Source: Rhyzopertha dominica
Taxonomy: Eukaryota; Arthropoda; Insecta; Coleoptera; Bostrichidae
Reading direction: 5' to 3'
Assembly: GCA_025024175.1 (NCBI GenBank)
Contig: QCXZ01000001.1
Coordinates: 33,164,942-33,228,941, forward strand
Length of the DNA stretch: 64,000 nucleotides
Shown here: piece after piece, positions 1-10,825 of the stretch
Position numbering within the stretch: the stretch's first letter is position 1
Layout: the number at the start of each line of letters is the position of its first letter
Position numbers and translations under genes: made by a program
Notes under the pieces: generated by a model
The model's input: only the letters and a program-made list of their open reading frames with translations
Database searches by the model: none
What the model was told of the DNA's origin: nothing

Positions 1-1213
1 AATCTTTAATCGGCGATATGCAAGCGCCAAATCTGTTTTTTTACATTTTGCTCTCTGGTTCGTGCTTCTACAGGTTTTGAACGTTTTAGCTTAGGCCCCA
101 TTTGAACCATTTGCATTGAAATTTGACTTGATAATACGATAGGCCGTTCTCTTCACACACTACCACCATTCTCTCATGGCTATTATTTGGGCTACTGCCT
201 TCTGTCGATAGAAATTTCATGACGCTTTTGTGTTAAAGTTTAAAATTACTCATTTACGCATTTTGAATTGATGTAAAATCGACGCATAATGTAAAGCGAT
301 CGGAACTCCTTGAAATTGAAAATGAAACTTGAAAATGGCGTTATAGAATACCACAGCAACATTAAGTATGCTTTATTTTGAGCTCGGGATTTAATTTTGA
401 TCACCCACTGAGAGTAAGATCAGGTTGCCTCAAATTGTGTACACAAAAATATAAGAATTTAGTTTGCAGAGAAATGTTCGCGGAATTAGTTAAGAGTTAC
501 TTATAAACCTGGTTTGGTAGGTATACCTAAAAACTATACGTACTATTATGGATTATAAATAAATAAGGACAACTTCTTGGAGACCTGTAACCCTTCAGGA
601 ATACAAAGATTTTAGGGCTAGTTAGTTAATTTGTTATTTTCTGAATGGTTTGTTTTGAGCAGCTTCTGCATAACTACTAGTAGACAAAAAATTTAGTATT
701 ATATAAATGAACGTTTAGTACATGTTCAGTGTTTGCTTTTAGAAGATAGAAAGATAGGGGATTGCTGACACAACACGATGCGTAGAATAATTATTTGGTA
801 GCTAAATGTATACGAGCTAATTATGTCTTACGGTGATTTTGTTACTGTTCTCGCTGCCTACTCCACCCCAACTTTCATCGACATTGTTCTGAAGTCCTAT
901 ATCTCGTCCTTATTGTGTTTATTCAGTGCAATTAGTAGTACTTAAAAAAGAAGTTTAACCTTTGCCTGGACTGCACCTAATATATCCATTTCGATTTGAA
1001 ATTGTATATATGTAGTTCTTGTGCTGTTAATTTGAATCATTCTTCAACTTCTTTAATGGCTCTTTTCCATTGCTTTTACCATTTAACTCCGTTTGTTTGC
1101 TTCCACATAGCTCTAACGTATACTGCAGGCTATGATATAGGAGTAAAGAGTAATGCGCTATACGAGCATCGTGCAAATCGGGATTTAATGAAGAGATCGG
1201 TGACTACATACAG
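1..1213. other. AT-rich noncoding stretch
   Basis: I see nothing here beyond AT-rich sequence. A 90-codon open frame at 996-1268 runs into the THAP-bearing repeat that starts at 1214, has no recognisable domain and is judged to be chance. Confidence 0.5.
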
Positions 1214-2468
1214 CAATTGGGTATTTGCCATGTATTTCTATTTTATTAAATTGCATATTAATAGGTAGCATCTAATCCACAAAACAGCTGTGACAGCTTA
1301 TAAATTCGAAAAAATGGATCGTATGGTGTATTTTTAATATTAAAAATGTGAATATTTAAAGGTCCCGCCAAAACGCGAACATATTGGCCGTGACGTCAGG
1401 TGTCTTGTAAAGGCCGCTTGTTTACATCTGGGGTCAGCGCGTCACGCGTCAGCCTCAGCCCGTCAATTTATCAGTTTGTTGTTTGCGTCATTTTGTGACA
1501 AGCGAATTAAAATACGCCAAGAAAAAGTGAAATACTTATTAGTTATGACTTCTGAAGGCATGTTCATTGTTATGGAATTTGTGTACAGCGACGAGCGGTT
1601 CAACGCGGCGAAGATGAGGAACGTAAAAGCAAGTAGAGCAACAGCATAAGTGAACTTTTTATCAAATTAACGTAACATTATAATTTGATCACAGTGGGTT
1701 GTTGGAAACATACTATTTGTAAACATAAAAATGTAAGGATCAAAAATGTACCCTAAACTTGACATTTATTTTATTGCGGCTCGTTTCCGGTCTGGCTAAC
1801 AGTCGAATATATGGGTAACAACGTCGTTCTTTATTATAACATTTCCTTCTATCAACCTAAAACGGATATAATTATTCATATCCTCTTCAAGCTATAACAA
1901 AATGGAAACTGAATGGTAAACACTTATAAGCCCAAAAAGAATAATAAAACATACAGTAAGAATTAAGATGATCTTCACAACAGAAAAACAAACTTTGCGA
2001 TTTCGGCATATCACGTCTAGGGGCCTTAAACAACTTTTTCATACGTTGATGATCTCGAGGAACGGCTACAAAAATTTTGTTAGCTGTATTGACTAAAGTA
2101 CATGTACAAAACAACACTTGTTTTGTTTTCCATACATAATAGATGCTTGTAAAACTACACAAATCACATTTTAGTGCGACCTCTTACACTGTCCTTTCAA
2201 TAAACACCACATAAAAGCTTTTCCAATACAAGAATGATACTACACCATTAAACAGCACGCTCCTTGGTAATGTTTACATGACACGTGACGTCACGAGTTG
2301 AATAACCTTGATAGAAGCGTTTTGGCGGTGACTCCTAAGATTCGAATTTCAGACCTGAAATTCTCTACCTACAAATATTTTTTTTGTTTTTTTTAACATG
2401 GCGTAAGATATATATGCACTTCAAGATTCATTTTACGTAATTTTCAAAAAAGTGATAATACCCAATTG
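1214..2468 (-). mobile_element. THAP-bearing DNA element, copy 1
   Basis: This 1255-bp repeat is also present in opposite orientation at 37292-38569. It starts CAATTGGGTAT and ends with its exact reverse complement at 2458-2468. Inside each end is a further inverted block: CCGCCAAAACGC followed by GTGACGTCA-(G/C)GTGTC, seen at about 1366-1410 and again, inverted, at about 2275-2330. The minus strand between them encodes a decayed THAP-like zinc-finger domain. THAP domains occur at the N-terminus of P and some Kolobok transposases. I find no target duplication next to the 11-bp termini, so the true ends may lie further out or be eroded. Confidence 0.6.
1960..2162 (-). pseudogene. THAP-domain fragment of DNA transposon (copy 1)
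   Basis: The minus-strand frame contains VPRDHQRMKKLFKAPRRDMP followed by KSQSLFFCCEDHL. This matches the second half of the THAP fold in insect THAP proteins, where a valine-proline step, a basic RKKW-like helix and a final C-C-x-x-H zinc-binding group are typical. The N-terminal C-x(2-4)-C pair is degraded. The homologous part of the copy at 37173-38660 reads CCEDHF at the same place. The frame then runs into intron-like or decayed sequence. The domain would bind transposon DNA; this copy is not expected to be functional. Confidence 0.55.
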
Positions 2469-4400
2469 CCTGCTGCCTTTCTTTTATACTTCTAATAGTA
2501 ATGAACTAATTGCGTTACTTCAGGTATTACAGTAGATAATGCTTTTGTGAGGATAATACTGACATTAAACTGTCCAAAGGTTGTACATTTCATGCTTACG
2601 CTCCATATTAACTGAAATATCTATTTCACGAGATGGATAGTCTTTCAAGTGACTTTTTATGTGGAAATTTACGAGATAGTTGACCCGAAACCACGCGTTG
2701 GAAACTGGGTTTGTAACACATATATATCAGTGTTACATTTCACTTTAAGAAAGGAAACTATTTTATTAAAAAATGGCACTTGAAAGTGCCTTCTTGCGAG
2801 CGTAAAATGACAAAAATAAGAGGGTTTTAAAGTAAACTCAAATTGAGGGATGAAATCCGAAAGCGAAGTTATTTTGAACTTATTGAAGATAAGTATATTT
2901 AGAATTTTGTTATAGAGTACTTACTTAACCCTTCTTAAGCTATTTAGTTTAGAAGTGATAATTTTTACAACGAAATTATTTGTGAAAATTTACACGGCTA
3001 CGCCATCTGTCAAGTTGAAATATGAAGGTGCATGCCAGCTTGGTAGATTGCAGGTTACTTTTCTCTTTGTCATCATTTCAGCGCTTTACCGATAGAAGGC
3101 ATGGTTACCTGAATTCTCACTAACAGCCCACCAATGCTTTTACTATGTAGACAAAATCAGCGCTATGCTCTTTAGACCTAAGCTGCCCTGGGGAGCTTTA
3201 ATAAAACTGAAACGGATCCGTCTATAGTTGGTTATGGTACAGAGAGCATAGACACGCATTTTTTCTTAACTGTACATATCCTTCTGGATGATAACTGACA
3301 TATAGACTATTGAGTAATTAAACGTTTTGATTAGTTTAGTCCATCCGTGATTCCGTGCGGGTCACTAAGTTATAAGCCCAACTGTAAACTGTGTAAATCG
3401 GTTAACTCACATGAACGAGTTAGCCAAACTAAGTAATCCAGTTGCAGATGTGTCGATTTTCATGTGGTGCCACGACTTGCGGAACACTAGGTCCAACGCA
3501 TCGCAAAGCTGATTTGAATTTTAAGTTGGCGCTGCTGTATCCAAATAACGCGGCGATATTCGAAACTCAAACTGAAAGCTCGTCAGCAAATATAACCAAC
3601 AAATATCCCCGGGCGCCTCTGAAGACGAACCTAAAAAGCTCGTTACAGTTTTACGGCGGCGATCAGTGTACTTCAGCCCCGTTCATCCTTTAGAAGTTAT
3701 TGGGCGTGAAATGAGGTAATTATGGTAGCAGTTACGTATTTACAGTTATCCACCTACATGGCGCTGCGCATAGCCCGCCGTATCAAACTAAACACGTATT
3801 ATAATTATGTGGGGGCTATTGTTTCTGTGTGGCAAGGGCGCCACCATGGGATTTTAGTATGCATTGTAGAGTAACCTGATATGGTTGAATAGACTTGGAG
3901 AGCAAGGGACGAAAGCTCTCCAAAGGAGAATTCTGCTAGCCTGTATACCAGCTTGCTTTTATCTAGAAATATTTCACAGCCTTTTACTGAAATTTATGGT
4001 TGGCAAATAGCGTTTTTGGTTGGAACCATTATAGACACACAATTTGTAAGTGTTTTTTTTTCTGATACACCTTTAAGGATACAAATGACAGATGGCATTA
4101 CTAATGTTCTGATTATGACATCATTAAAGATGAAGATCTTTGCTTCCAAGAAACAAGTTACGTTACCTGATTAAGGAACAAATAAGACGCTAACGAATTG
4201 GTGGACATATTATAGGGTTAAACAAGTTGTTAGTGTATAAAATTATAAGTATTAAGAAGTTATAAGAAATAGAAAGAACCTGTTGTTGTTTTCCAAATGT
4301 TTAATTTTAATTATCCTTATAGAACCATAAATTAGTGAGCAAGGCTGTGGCACTCCTAAAGATCTGCGAGTACTACAAAAATTGTAAACAATAATTAAAA
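2469..4400. other. Noncoding stretch with a GC-richer island
   Basis: Mostly AT-rich. From about 3440 to 3700 the composition shifts to a CpG-containing, GC-richer block with an 83-codon open frame that matches nothing I know. About 3001-3130 carries a 'GCCATCTGTCAA' motif also seen in a short repeat family at 34325-34432 and 46480-46735. No gene is supported. Confidence 0.35.
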
Positions 4401-4431
4401 TTGGTGTTCGCGCTGAGACCAGAAATCGAGA

Positions 4432-4505
4432 CTGACATTTTTACATCTCCAGTTATCAAGACGAGATCGAGATGTAAGCAAGAATCTCGATCTCGAAACT
4501 AGTTC
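4432..4505 (+). repeat. Left arm of an imperfect inverted repeat rich in CGAGATCGAGAT
   Basis: This block contains CGAGATCGAGATG and, 8 bases on, GAATCTCGATCTCGAA. A block at 6847-6920 is an imperfect inverted match, sharing TCGAGATCGAGA and CGAGATCGAG with similar spacing, then a TTTTTACGT-like tail. The arms bracket the P-like element at 5063-6586, so they may be ends of a larger, older element into which it inserted, or simply two copies of one repeat. Confidence 0.3.
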
Positions 4506-5054
4506 AACAAGTCACAAAATATATAAATTACTGATATTCTTTAAAAAATATGTAACGTTTTAACGGGATGTTCGACCTTTTTGTTTCTATTAAATAACAC
4601 TCTACAATTGTGCAGATAAAATGCACACAAACCTTTTTTTGTTGATCTATTAGTGAATAGAGAAGAGCAAAGTTTAGAGGTACATATTTCCATTTCAAAA
4701 TAATTAATTTAAAGGAATTTATAGCGTTTCCCGTTCAAGCAATGCAACAGATATAAACATTGCGACATATTTTGTGTTAACCTCATAGCTGTGGATATAG
4801 TCACGGTTAAATTCCCACTTCTACATTACGGTATTAAGAATTTGTATTTGTTGTAGTCTTAATAATATTTGTAAGGTAATCATCCACATATGTGACAACA
4901 TTATAAGAATTTGTTATAAGATAGTTTATTTAATAGTTAAATACTAAACAGTCGTGAAAATATATACAACCTTACGTCCTAGCACCGTCAGTAAACTCAA
5001 ATATCGCGGATGGGTCAACTATAATAATTTGCTGCTGTAAATCAGACAACTTAA

Positions 5055-5062
5055 GACTGTAG
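5055..5062. repeat. Target-site duplication, left (GACTGTAG)
   Basis: The eight bases before the left terminal repeat match GACTGCAG at 6587-6594 in 7 of 8 positions. Eight-base duplications are the rule for P and hAT superfamily insertions. Confidence 0.55.
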
Positions 5063-6586
5063 CACGGTAGTAAATAGAGAGGTATACGCACGACCGTATG
5101 GTAACTGTATGCAACTGCGGCCCAGATTCGTAGTCAGTGGCATGCATAACCATACATTCGGTGTGGTGTTTGTGTGAAGTTTTTTGAAATAATTAAAATG
5201 GGATAGTATTGTATGGTACCGAACTGTAACGGTAATTCCTCCGATAGAAGAGCTTTATATGCCAAAAATCTTAAATCGTCGATATGCTCCACATGTAGGC
5301 ATCATCTTTATTAAACAAATGTTTCTGATACAGCTGGCCGTTCATCTACACTTACTATATTAAAATCCGGAGAAAGGCTAAATCATCCAAATCTGATCAT
5401 TTCACAGTTTTTTTTAAACAGTAAATATTTTAATCAAACATATCCACAGTGTTGATATTTTTGACAACGTAGTGGATGAATTGTTTTTAAACACATATTC
5501 TATTTAGACTATTATTATATTATAGTGAGAATTAAACAGTACTACAAGCACAATGACAGAGGTACTGATAAATCAAGTGCAAGAAAGAAAAAGGAATCTA
5601 AGTTACAGTTTTTCTTTAATTCTTAGATCTCACTGTATGTGTATTTTTAATAAACGTTGACAGCAGAAGCACCTCTTTTTATTTACTCAATCGTTTTAAA
5701 ATGCTCGAAAATGTCCAAAACCAAAATTTGAGCAAAAAATTTCTTGTCTGTATGCCTGTCTGTGTGTGGACGCAATAACTTTCGAAAGACCTTGAAAGAA
5801 CTTGAAATTAGGCATACATATAAATCTCAACTACCCAAAGCGACCTATTGTTATTGGGTTAGTAGCGTATAGGGAAGGGGGTAAAATTGTGGGGTAACTA
5901 CCCTTTTTGCAAACTTTTTTCCTTTTAGTATGTGATTAGTAGTATAATTGTGAGTATTATTCGTCCCTATAAATTTTGCTAAATATCTCCGAAAATACTT
6001 ACTATATTCAAACAGTGAAAATGCCATCAGATAGGAAACAAAATTTCTCACAAAAAGTGTTTTACAAAATTTTTCCGAAATTTTGACATCTCTTGCAATT
6101 GTTTTGTTAAGTTAATATTTTTGAATTATTTAGAAAAACATTATTTATTTACAAATTTATGGATTACGAGAACCGTTTGACATAGAAAAAAATGTGTAGA
6201 GAGAAAAATGCTAAAAACCTCATTATTGATCATGATCATATGATATAAGAAATAAAAGCGTAAATTTTTGACAATTTGATGTGGAAGTATTGATTCAATT
6301 TGCAGCGGTTTTTCACTATCTGACGCAAATCTGTTCTAAAATTGTTGCACAAGTAACAACAGAATCTATCATTTTCACACTTTTTGAAAGATAAATGAAT
6401 CATCGTTATTCTTTTAGGTAATTTTGGGAATCAAATTGATATTATTAACACAGTGTGCGCCGCCCAAGTAATCCTATACAAAGCGGAGCGATTCCCACTA
6501 TGCTCTATCTCTCTCTAACGCGACTGGCTACGGAATCATCCCGCTCCACACGGCATCGTGCATATACCTCTCTATTTACTACTGTG
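5063..6586 (+). mobile_element. P-like non-autonomous element, copy A
   Basis: A 1524-bp element starting CACGGTAGTAAATAGAGAGG and ending in the inverted form CCTCTCTATTTACTACTGTG. It is flanked by a 7/8-matching 8-bp duplication. The family also occurs at 15509-17296 (opposite strand) and, in part, at 56094-56768. The left third carries a THAP-like start (YCMVPNC) at about 5210; the rest is AT-rich with no transposase core. The termini, duplication length and THAP remnant together point to the P superfamily. Divergence from copy B and the imperfect duplication make this an old, inactive copy. Confidence 0.65.
5208..5290 (+). pseudogene. THAP-like N-terminal fragment (copy A)
   Basis: The + frame reads YCMVPNCNGNSSD, a typical THAP start: a cysteine pair of the C-x4-C type with VPNC around the second cysteine. 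The frame then degrades and no complete zinc site (second C-x2-H pair) is visible. The same fragment on the minus strand of copy B at about 17088 reads YCVVLNCNSNS. It is read as the 5' exon remnant of a P-type transposase kept in a deletion derivative. Confidence 0.4.
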
Positions 6587-6594
6587 GACTGCAG
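6587..6594. repeat. Target-site duplication, right (GACTGCAG)
   Basis: Partner of 5055-5062, differing at one base (T to C). Confidence 0.55.
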
Positions 6595-6846
6595 GTATAG
6601 TACAGACACAATAAAATAAGTAATTTAAACGGAAAGCTTATACGTATAACTGTCGATTGCAGAAATATTTTTTCCTTACTTAGGTGAGCTGTTTCATTTG
6701 TTTCTGCGTGTTCCACAAATAAATTAGTTTCAGTAAAGATTATCATTGTAGTGTGATGTACAAAGCAGAATCGATTTATAACAACCGACATTTTAATGAA
6801 TCGATTCGCATTCCGTTTATTTTGAACATTTGCGCATACCAAATTC

Positions 6847-6920
6847 GAGATCGAGAATGTCGCACCGAGATCGAGCTAGAAAACTGATTTTTACGTTTTA
6901 TCGAGGTCGAGAGGAGATCT
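6847..6920 (-). repeat. Right arm of the CGAGATCGAGAT inverted repeat
   Basis: Imperfect inverted match to 4432-4505. See that entry for the possible older host element. Confidence 0.3.
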
Positions 6921-7129
6921 AAATTCAGCTAATGTTATTTCATTGGATGATGTTTCCAATGCCAAGTGCGGACGACGTTTCGAGAAGGACATAAAACAAT
7001 GAAAGCAAAGCCTTATTATTCTGTTTATCCATATAGTCATCCATTGAACCAGTTTGGTTGGGGTGGGTGTGAGCATTGGGCATTTATGGGGATGCGAACT
7101 TGCACCAGAGAACCCTCAAGTATGGCACA

Positions 7130-7550
7130 TTGCCGAAACTGTCTCGCTGTGGAAAAATAAAAAATCAACGTTTCGAAAAGATTATAGAACATTCTGGAAA
7201 ATTCATTGATGGGTGGAAGTGAATGTCTGACGTTTCGACTACGTCATAGAATATTCTGGACGATTCAATAGAATACGAGGAAATTCATAAAACATTCTGG
7301 CAAATTTATCATCAGACGAAAGAACCATTAAGTGAATTACATTGTCGTAACCGCCTCGCTGTGGAGATGTCGAAAATCCACGTTTCGAGGAAGTCTTAGA
7401 ACATTCAATAGAAGACGAAAGAACTTCCAAGAATGGAGATGGTCAGCAGATGAAACAACTCCTAAGTCTTCATTGCTGAAACCTTTTCGCGATGAAGACG
7501 TTGAAAATCGACGGTATGTATGGTGTAAATGAGAGATATTGGGTGGCACA
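7130..7550. repeat. Degenerate short repeats with heat-shock-element-like motifs
   Basis: Two repeat themes interleave. One is CATTG(C/T)CG(A/T)AAC...CTCGCTGTGG, at about 7129, 7342 and more diverged at 7470. The other is ACGTTTCGA followed by TTAGAACATTCTGGAAAATT-like sequence, at about 7168, 7231 and 7380, with a tail-only version at about 7290. Open frames exist on both strands (7332-7532 and 7337-7549), as expected for a repeat without stops, and are not taken as genes. The repeats contain alternating GAA and TTC triplets at 5-base steps, described separately. Confidence 0.5.
7187..7204. promoter_or_regulatory. Heat-shock-element-like site, four perfect phased pentamers
   Basis: The sequence GAAcaTTCtgGAAaaTTC has four alternating nGAAn/nTTCn units with exact 5-base spacing, the binding pattern of heat shock factor trimers. 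A second site at 7249-7266 (GAAtaTTCtgGACgaTTC) has one mismatch. Whether heat shock factor binds here, and whether any transcript responds, cannot be told from sequence. Confidence 0.4.
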
Positions 7551-9409
7551 TAAATTCACATTAGTGAGGTGGTTGCAAGTTGTTTTGTTAATGTACAAGC
7601 TGTTTATATCAGGAACTCCTATGCTTTAAGTTATTGCTAATTTTTATTAATACCGCTTGTAATCCCCGACGATTATTAGTTATAGAGATAGTAGTATTAG
7701 TATCGAGTTTAAACTCTATATACTCTTAATACAGCATCTATTAGTTTCATTTAGTTTCTATTTAATTGCACTTTATATTATGAAGAAAACTTATACAGAT
7801 GTGTTATAGGTGAATTATGATCTAATCGAATTGGTCTGAATGCTGAANTTTGACTACTTTAAAACTTACACAATCATTTTTCCTTAAGAAGTGTTTTAAA
7901 TTCGAAAGTCTCAAAGAAGGTTTTATGAAGTGTATTATTTCTGTTTGGAATTATTCGGATACAAAATGGTATTGTTTTATTCATTAAAGTTCTTATTTCG
8001 CAAATTTGACCTTAACACAAATCCTGCAACACTGAAGTTCGGAATGGATCTGTCGGCTTTTGAACAATAATTATGAACGCATTACGGAGCGAATACCGTA
8101 AANTTCTTCAATTTTTTAGCCGTTTACCACCAATAACTTTTAACAAAAGCATTTTCTGCATTGTGCGTCACGATCTCTGTTCATTCAGCTCGTCCGAGCC
8201 GGAATGATTTCCATTTCTCATACAATGCTTCACAGAGAATTTCGTAGTCGATTTATTTGTGATTTGCTAGAAACGTATTCCATCTTGAGTGTATTTTTCT
8301 CTGTGCCGTCATCGATTTGACGGTGGGCCAGAGCACGCGAAATTCCAGGCACCAAATCTTCACGTCAAAGGAATGTGGACACGCACGAGCTCCCGATGCC
8401 TATTTCGTTCTCTGCGGGCTGTCAGGGCGCTGGATATCTGACGTTGGATACGGTTTTTAGGTTTCGTAAATGGAGTAGCTACATCCACGAACGAATTTAA
8501 CTTTGTGTCGGTTATTATGGAGTTATTTACTTCGCTTTGGGTGGCCACAGTAAGAGATCGAACTGTATTATTAAACAAGCTTGATGAGCGTTTAGTAGAT
8601 ACTTTTCATTACTATTGAACGTGGAAACTGTTGTTGATACTATGGGTACATACATAAACGCAAAAACTTGAATGAAATTGAATTAGAAGCAGTTGTCTTT
8701 CGAATGGCTATTTGTTCCACAGTTTTTTGACATTTTTCCTTATAATTTTTGTTTTGTTTTAGGTAAGCAAGAGTAGATGTCATCATCCAAGTGTACCTTG
8801 CTGTTGATGTCTAAACTGTAAGGTAATGGCACGAATATTTAATTCTTTTCGTCTATGAATAATTCCTCTTTTATACAAACCAATTACCTACATTTAAATT
8901 TTGAAATTTCAAATAAAAATATTGTATTATTTTATTAAAATATAAAATATAGAGTGGATATTTTGTTATAGCCATTATCATTGCTTTGAGTTGATATTAT
9001 AAAATACTTTGGCGACATCAAGTACAAACCTAAGTTGGGTAGTACATACAGCTCATTTCATATATTTCAATGTATTTATAATACGGCTTTGTCTACTTGT
9101 ACCAACAACGATCGATGCAAGTAATTTATGGAAACAATTATATTAAGAATTTCCTTCACCAAAAAGATAGCCTTTATCATTGGTTAGTTCGACCAAAGGC
9201 TGGATGTTCTATTATATATATGTATATACGTTTGCAATACTGGCAGAATAGGCCCTATATTATTTTTTGTACCACACCAAATCTTGAGTTTCCTATATCT
9301 GGCTTTATATTTGTTCTATGATTTGATCGATAATAAATTAAGAATTGCCGCGTCAGCTACTTCTAAAATATCAGGCGGCGTACAGTTTTCATCGTAAGAT
9401 ATAATATAT
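7551..9409. other. Noncoding stretch
   Basis: AT-rich with isolated N bases (7848, 8103). From about 8150 to 8470 the sequence is GC-richer with several CpG; a 72-codon minus-strand frame (8360-8578) shows no known domain. I see no gene. Confidence 0.35.
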
Positions 9410-9520
9410 GTTAGCTGAAATCAACCCAGTAACTATGACACCTTAAATTGAGGTACATATGTGATTGCTGTAGGTTTTTATTGCAGAGTTGATTTTACCT
9501 TAAAATAGAGAAGAGAAACC
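9410..9520 (+). repeat. Direct repeat, copy 1
   Basis: It starts GTTAGCTGAAATCAACCCAG and ends AGAGAAGAGAAACC. A second copy at 9694-9769 has the same start and end but lacks about 40 internal bases. No coding or terminal structure is evident, so the nature of the repeat is unknown. Confidence 0.5.
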
Positions 9521-9693
9521 AACATAATGTTTTATAGTTAGACATTTTGACAAATACAAAAAATTTAATCACAGATTTGATAGCGTTATTTGGATTTTAT
9601 GATTTAGCAAGTAATATTGTACGCATCATAGTTTAATACTGATGCACACTTGGTAACCATGGGTCGGTTCCTATTTTCTTTGTTAAAGTTGAT

Positions 9694-9769
9694 GTTAGCG
9701 AAAATCAACCCAGTAACCACGACATCTTAAAATAGAATTGATTTTACCTGAAAAAAGAGAAGAGAAACC
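9694..9769 (+). repeat. Direct repeat, copy 2 (internally shorter)
   Basis: Partner of 9410-9520, in the same orientation, with the middle missing. Confidence 0.5.
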
Positions 9770-10784
9770 GGCCGTATATGTTTATTTTGTAGGTCACGTC
9801 AACACATTTTGATATATATCAGGAGTCAGGATCGAGTTGTCGACCAATTAAATTAGGATATAGAATGTCATTGTGAGTGCTACCAACCTACACAAAAGTA
9901 CCTTCGCTCAAATAGATAATATAGTGTCTTATTAAACGCGTGTAATAAACAAATGAAAAGGATAACATTTTTTTATTTAAAAGCAAACGTTAATTGCTAA
10001 CATCATATTGACTTTTATCTAGAAGAGATCTAAGTAGTATGTTGTTTTTAAAACTGTACATTTGCTGGTTTTGTGGATCACTGGCAATCACAANTTGAGG
10101 AAAACTTTGTTCATACCTATATATAACCATTGCATAAACATATAGAGATAAATTTCATCTACATCCATGCCACATCACTTCCAAAATTCCTCTTAACTAA
10201 CCCATGAGTAATCCGCTTTCGCCGAGGCNAGCTGAAGANCAGCTCTAAANATAACATACCTAAAGTGTTTTCTGAGAGTCGCCAGACTTCCGGCAGGATA
10301 AAGGCCTGCTGANTCCTTGCAAATTTNCGGTATTTNTAAAATGCTTGCGTATTTCGAGGAGCCACTTACGTAACCAATAAAAAAGGAGCGGGACAGACAC
10401 GTGCTGCGGCAGCCTTTGATGTCAAGAGTTCCGATAGACAGTCACGGAAGCTTCTGTTGGTTGCGTTGTTGTCATGCGTTTAACAAATCTCCTGGCTAGA
10501 GACAGAGCTGCTGTTTTAACATACCGCTGAATGTTGCTTTATTTTTTTCGTTATCTAATAATTAAACTGCCGAGTTAATTTTTAATACCTGAGGATTGGA
10601 ACTTATTGTGATAGTATTCATTTGCGTAACACTGGAATAAAGGTAAAAAATTAATTATTGTATGGCAGCTCGGTTGAAATATAGTACTATGTTTTAAGAA
10701 AAAAACGCGTATTTTTCAAATTTTACCTACATGGTACAACCTTGCAAAAGTCTATTTTAAAGTATAACAAAAATCTANAAAAGC
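9770..10784. other. Noncoding stretch with a cluster of N bases
   Basis: Six N calls fall between 10229 and 10336, a dense cluster for this window. The surrounding 10150-10500 is GC-richer. A 68-codon minus-strand frame across it (10159-10365) has no recognised domain and its sequence is uncertain because of the N bases. Confidence 0.35.
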
Positions 10785-10825
10785 TACTTCTGAGGAAGAA
10801 CCGACATGAGTGTCGAAACGTCAAG
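10785..10825 (+). repeat. Possible Penelope-like element end motif
   Basis: The segment CTGAGGAAGAACCGACATGA, then GTGTCGAAACGTC, has the order CTGAGGA, short hairpin (GACA-TGAG-TGTC), GAAACGTC. This is typical of the hammerhead-like motif near ends of Penelope-like retroelements. The hairpin is weaker and offset compared with a functional ribozyme. No reverse transcriptase is nearby, so at most this is a remnant. Confidence 0.3.

Noticed and set aside
7332..7549. Paired sense/antisense frames
   Set aside because: Within a degenerate repeat block; no domain on either strand.
10785..10825. Functional hammerhead ribozyme
   Set aside because: The hairpin is offset from CTGAGGA by several unpaired bases and no matching stem III/I arms were found.
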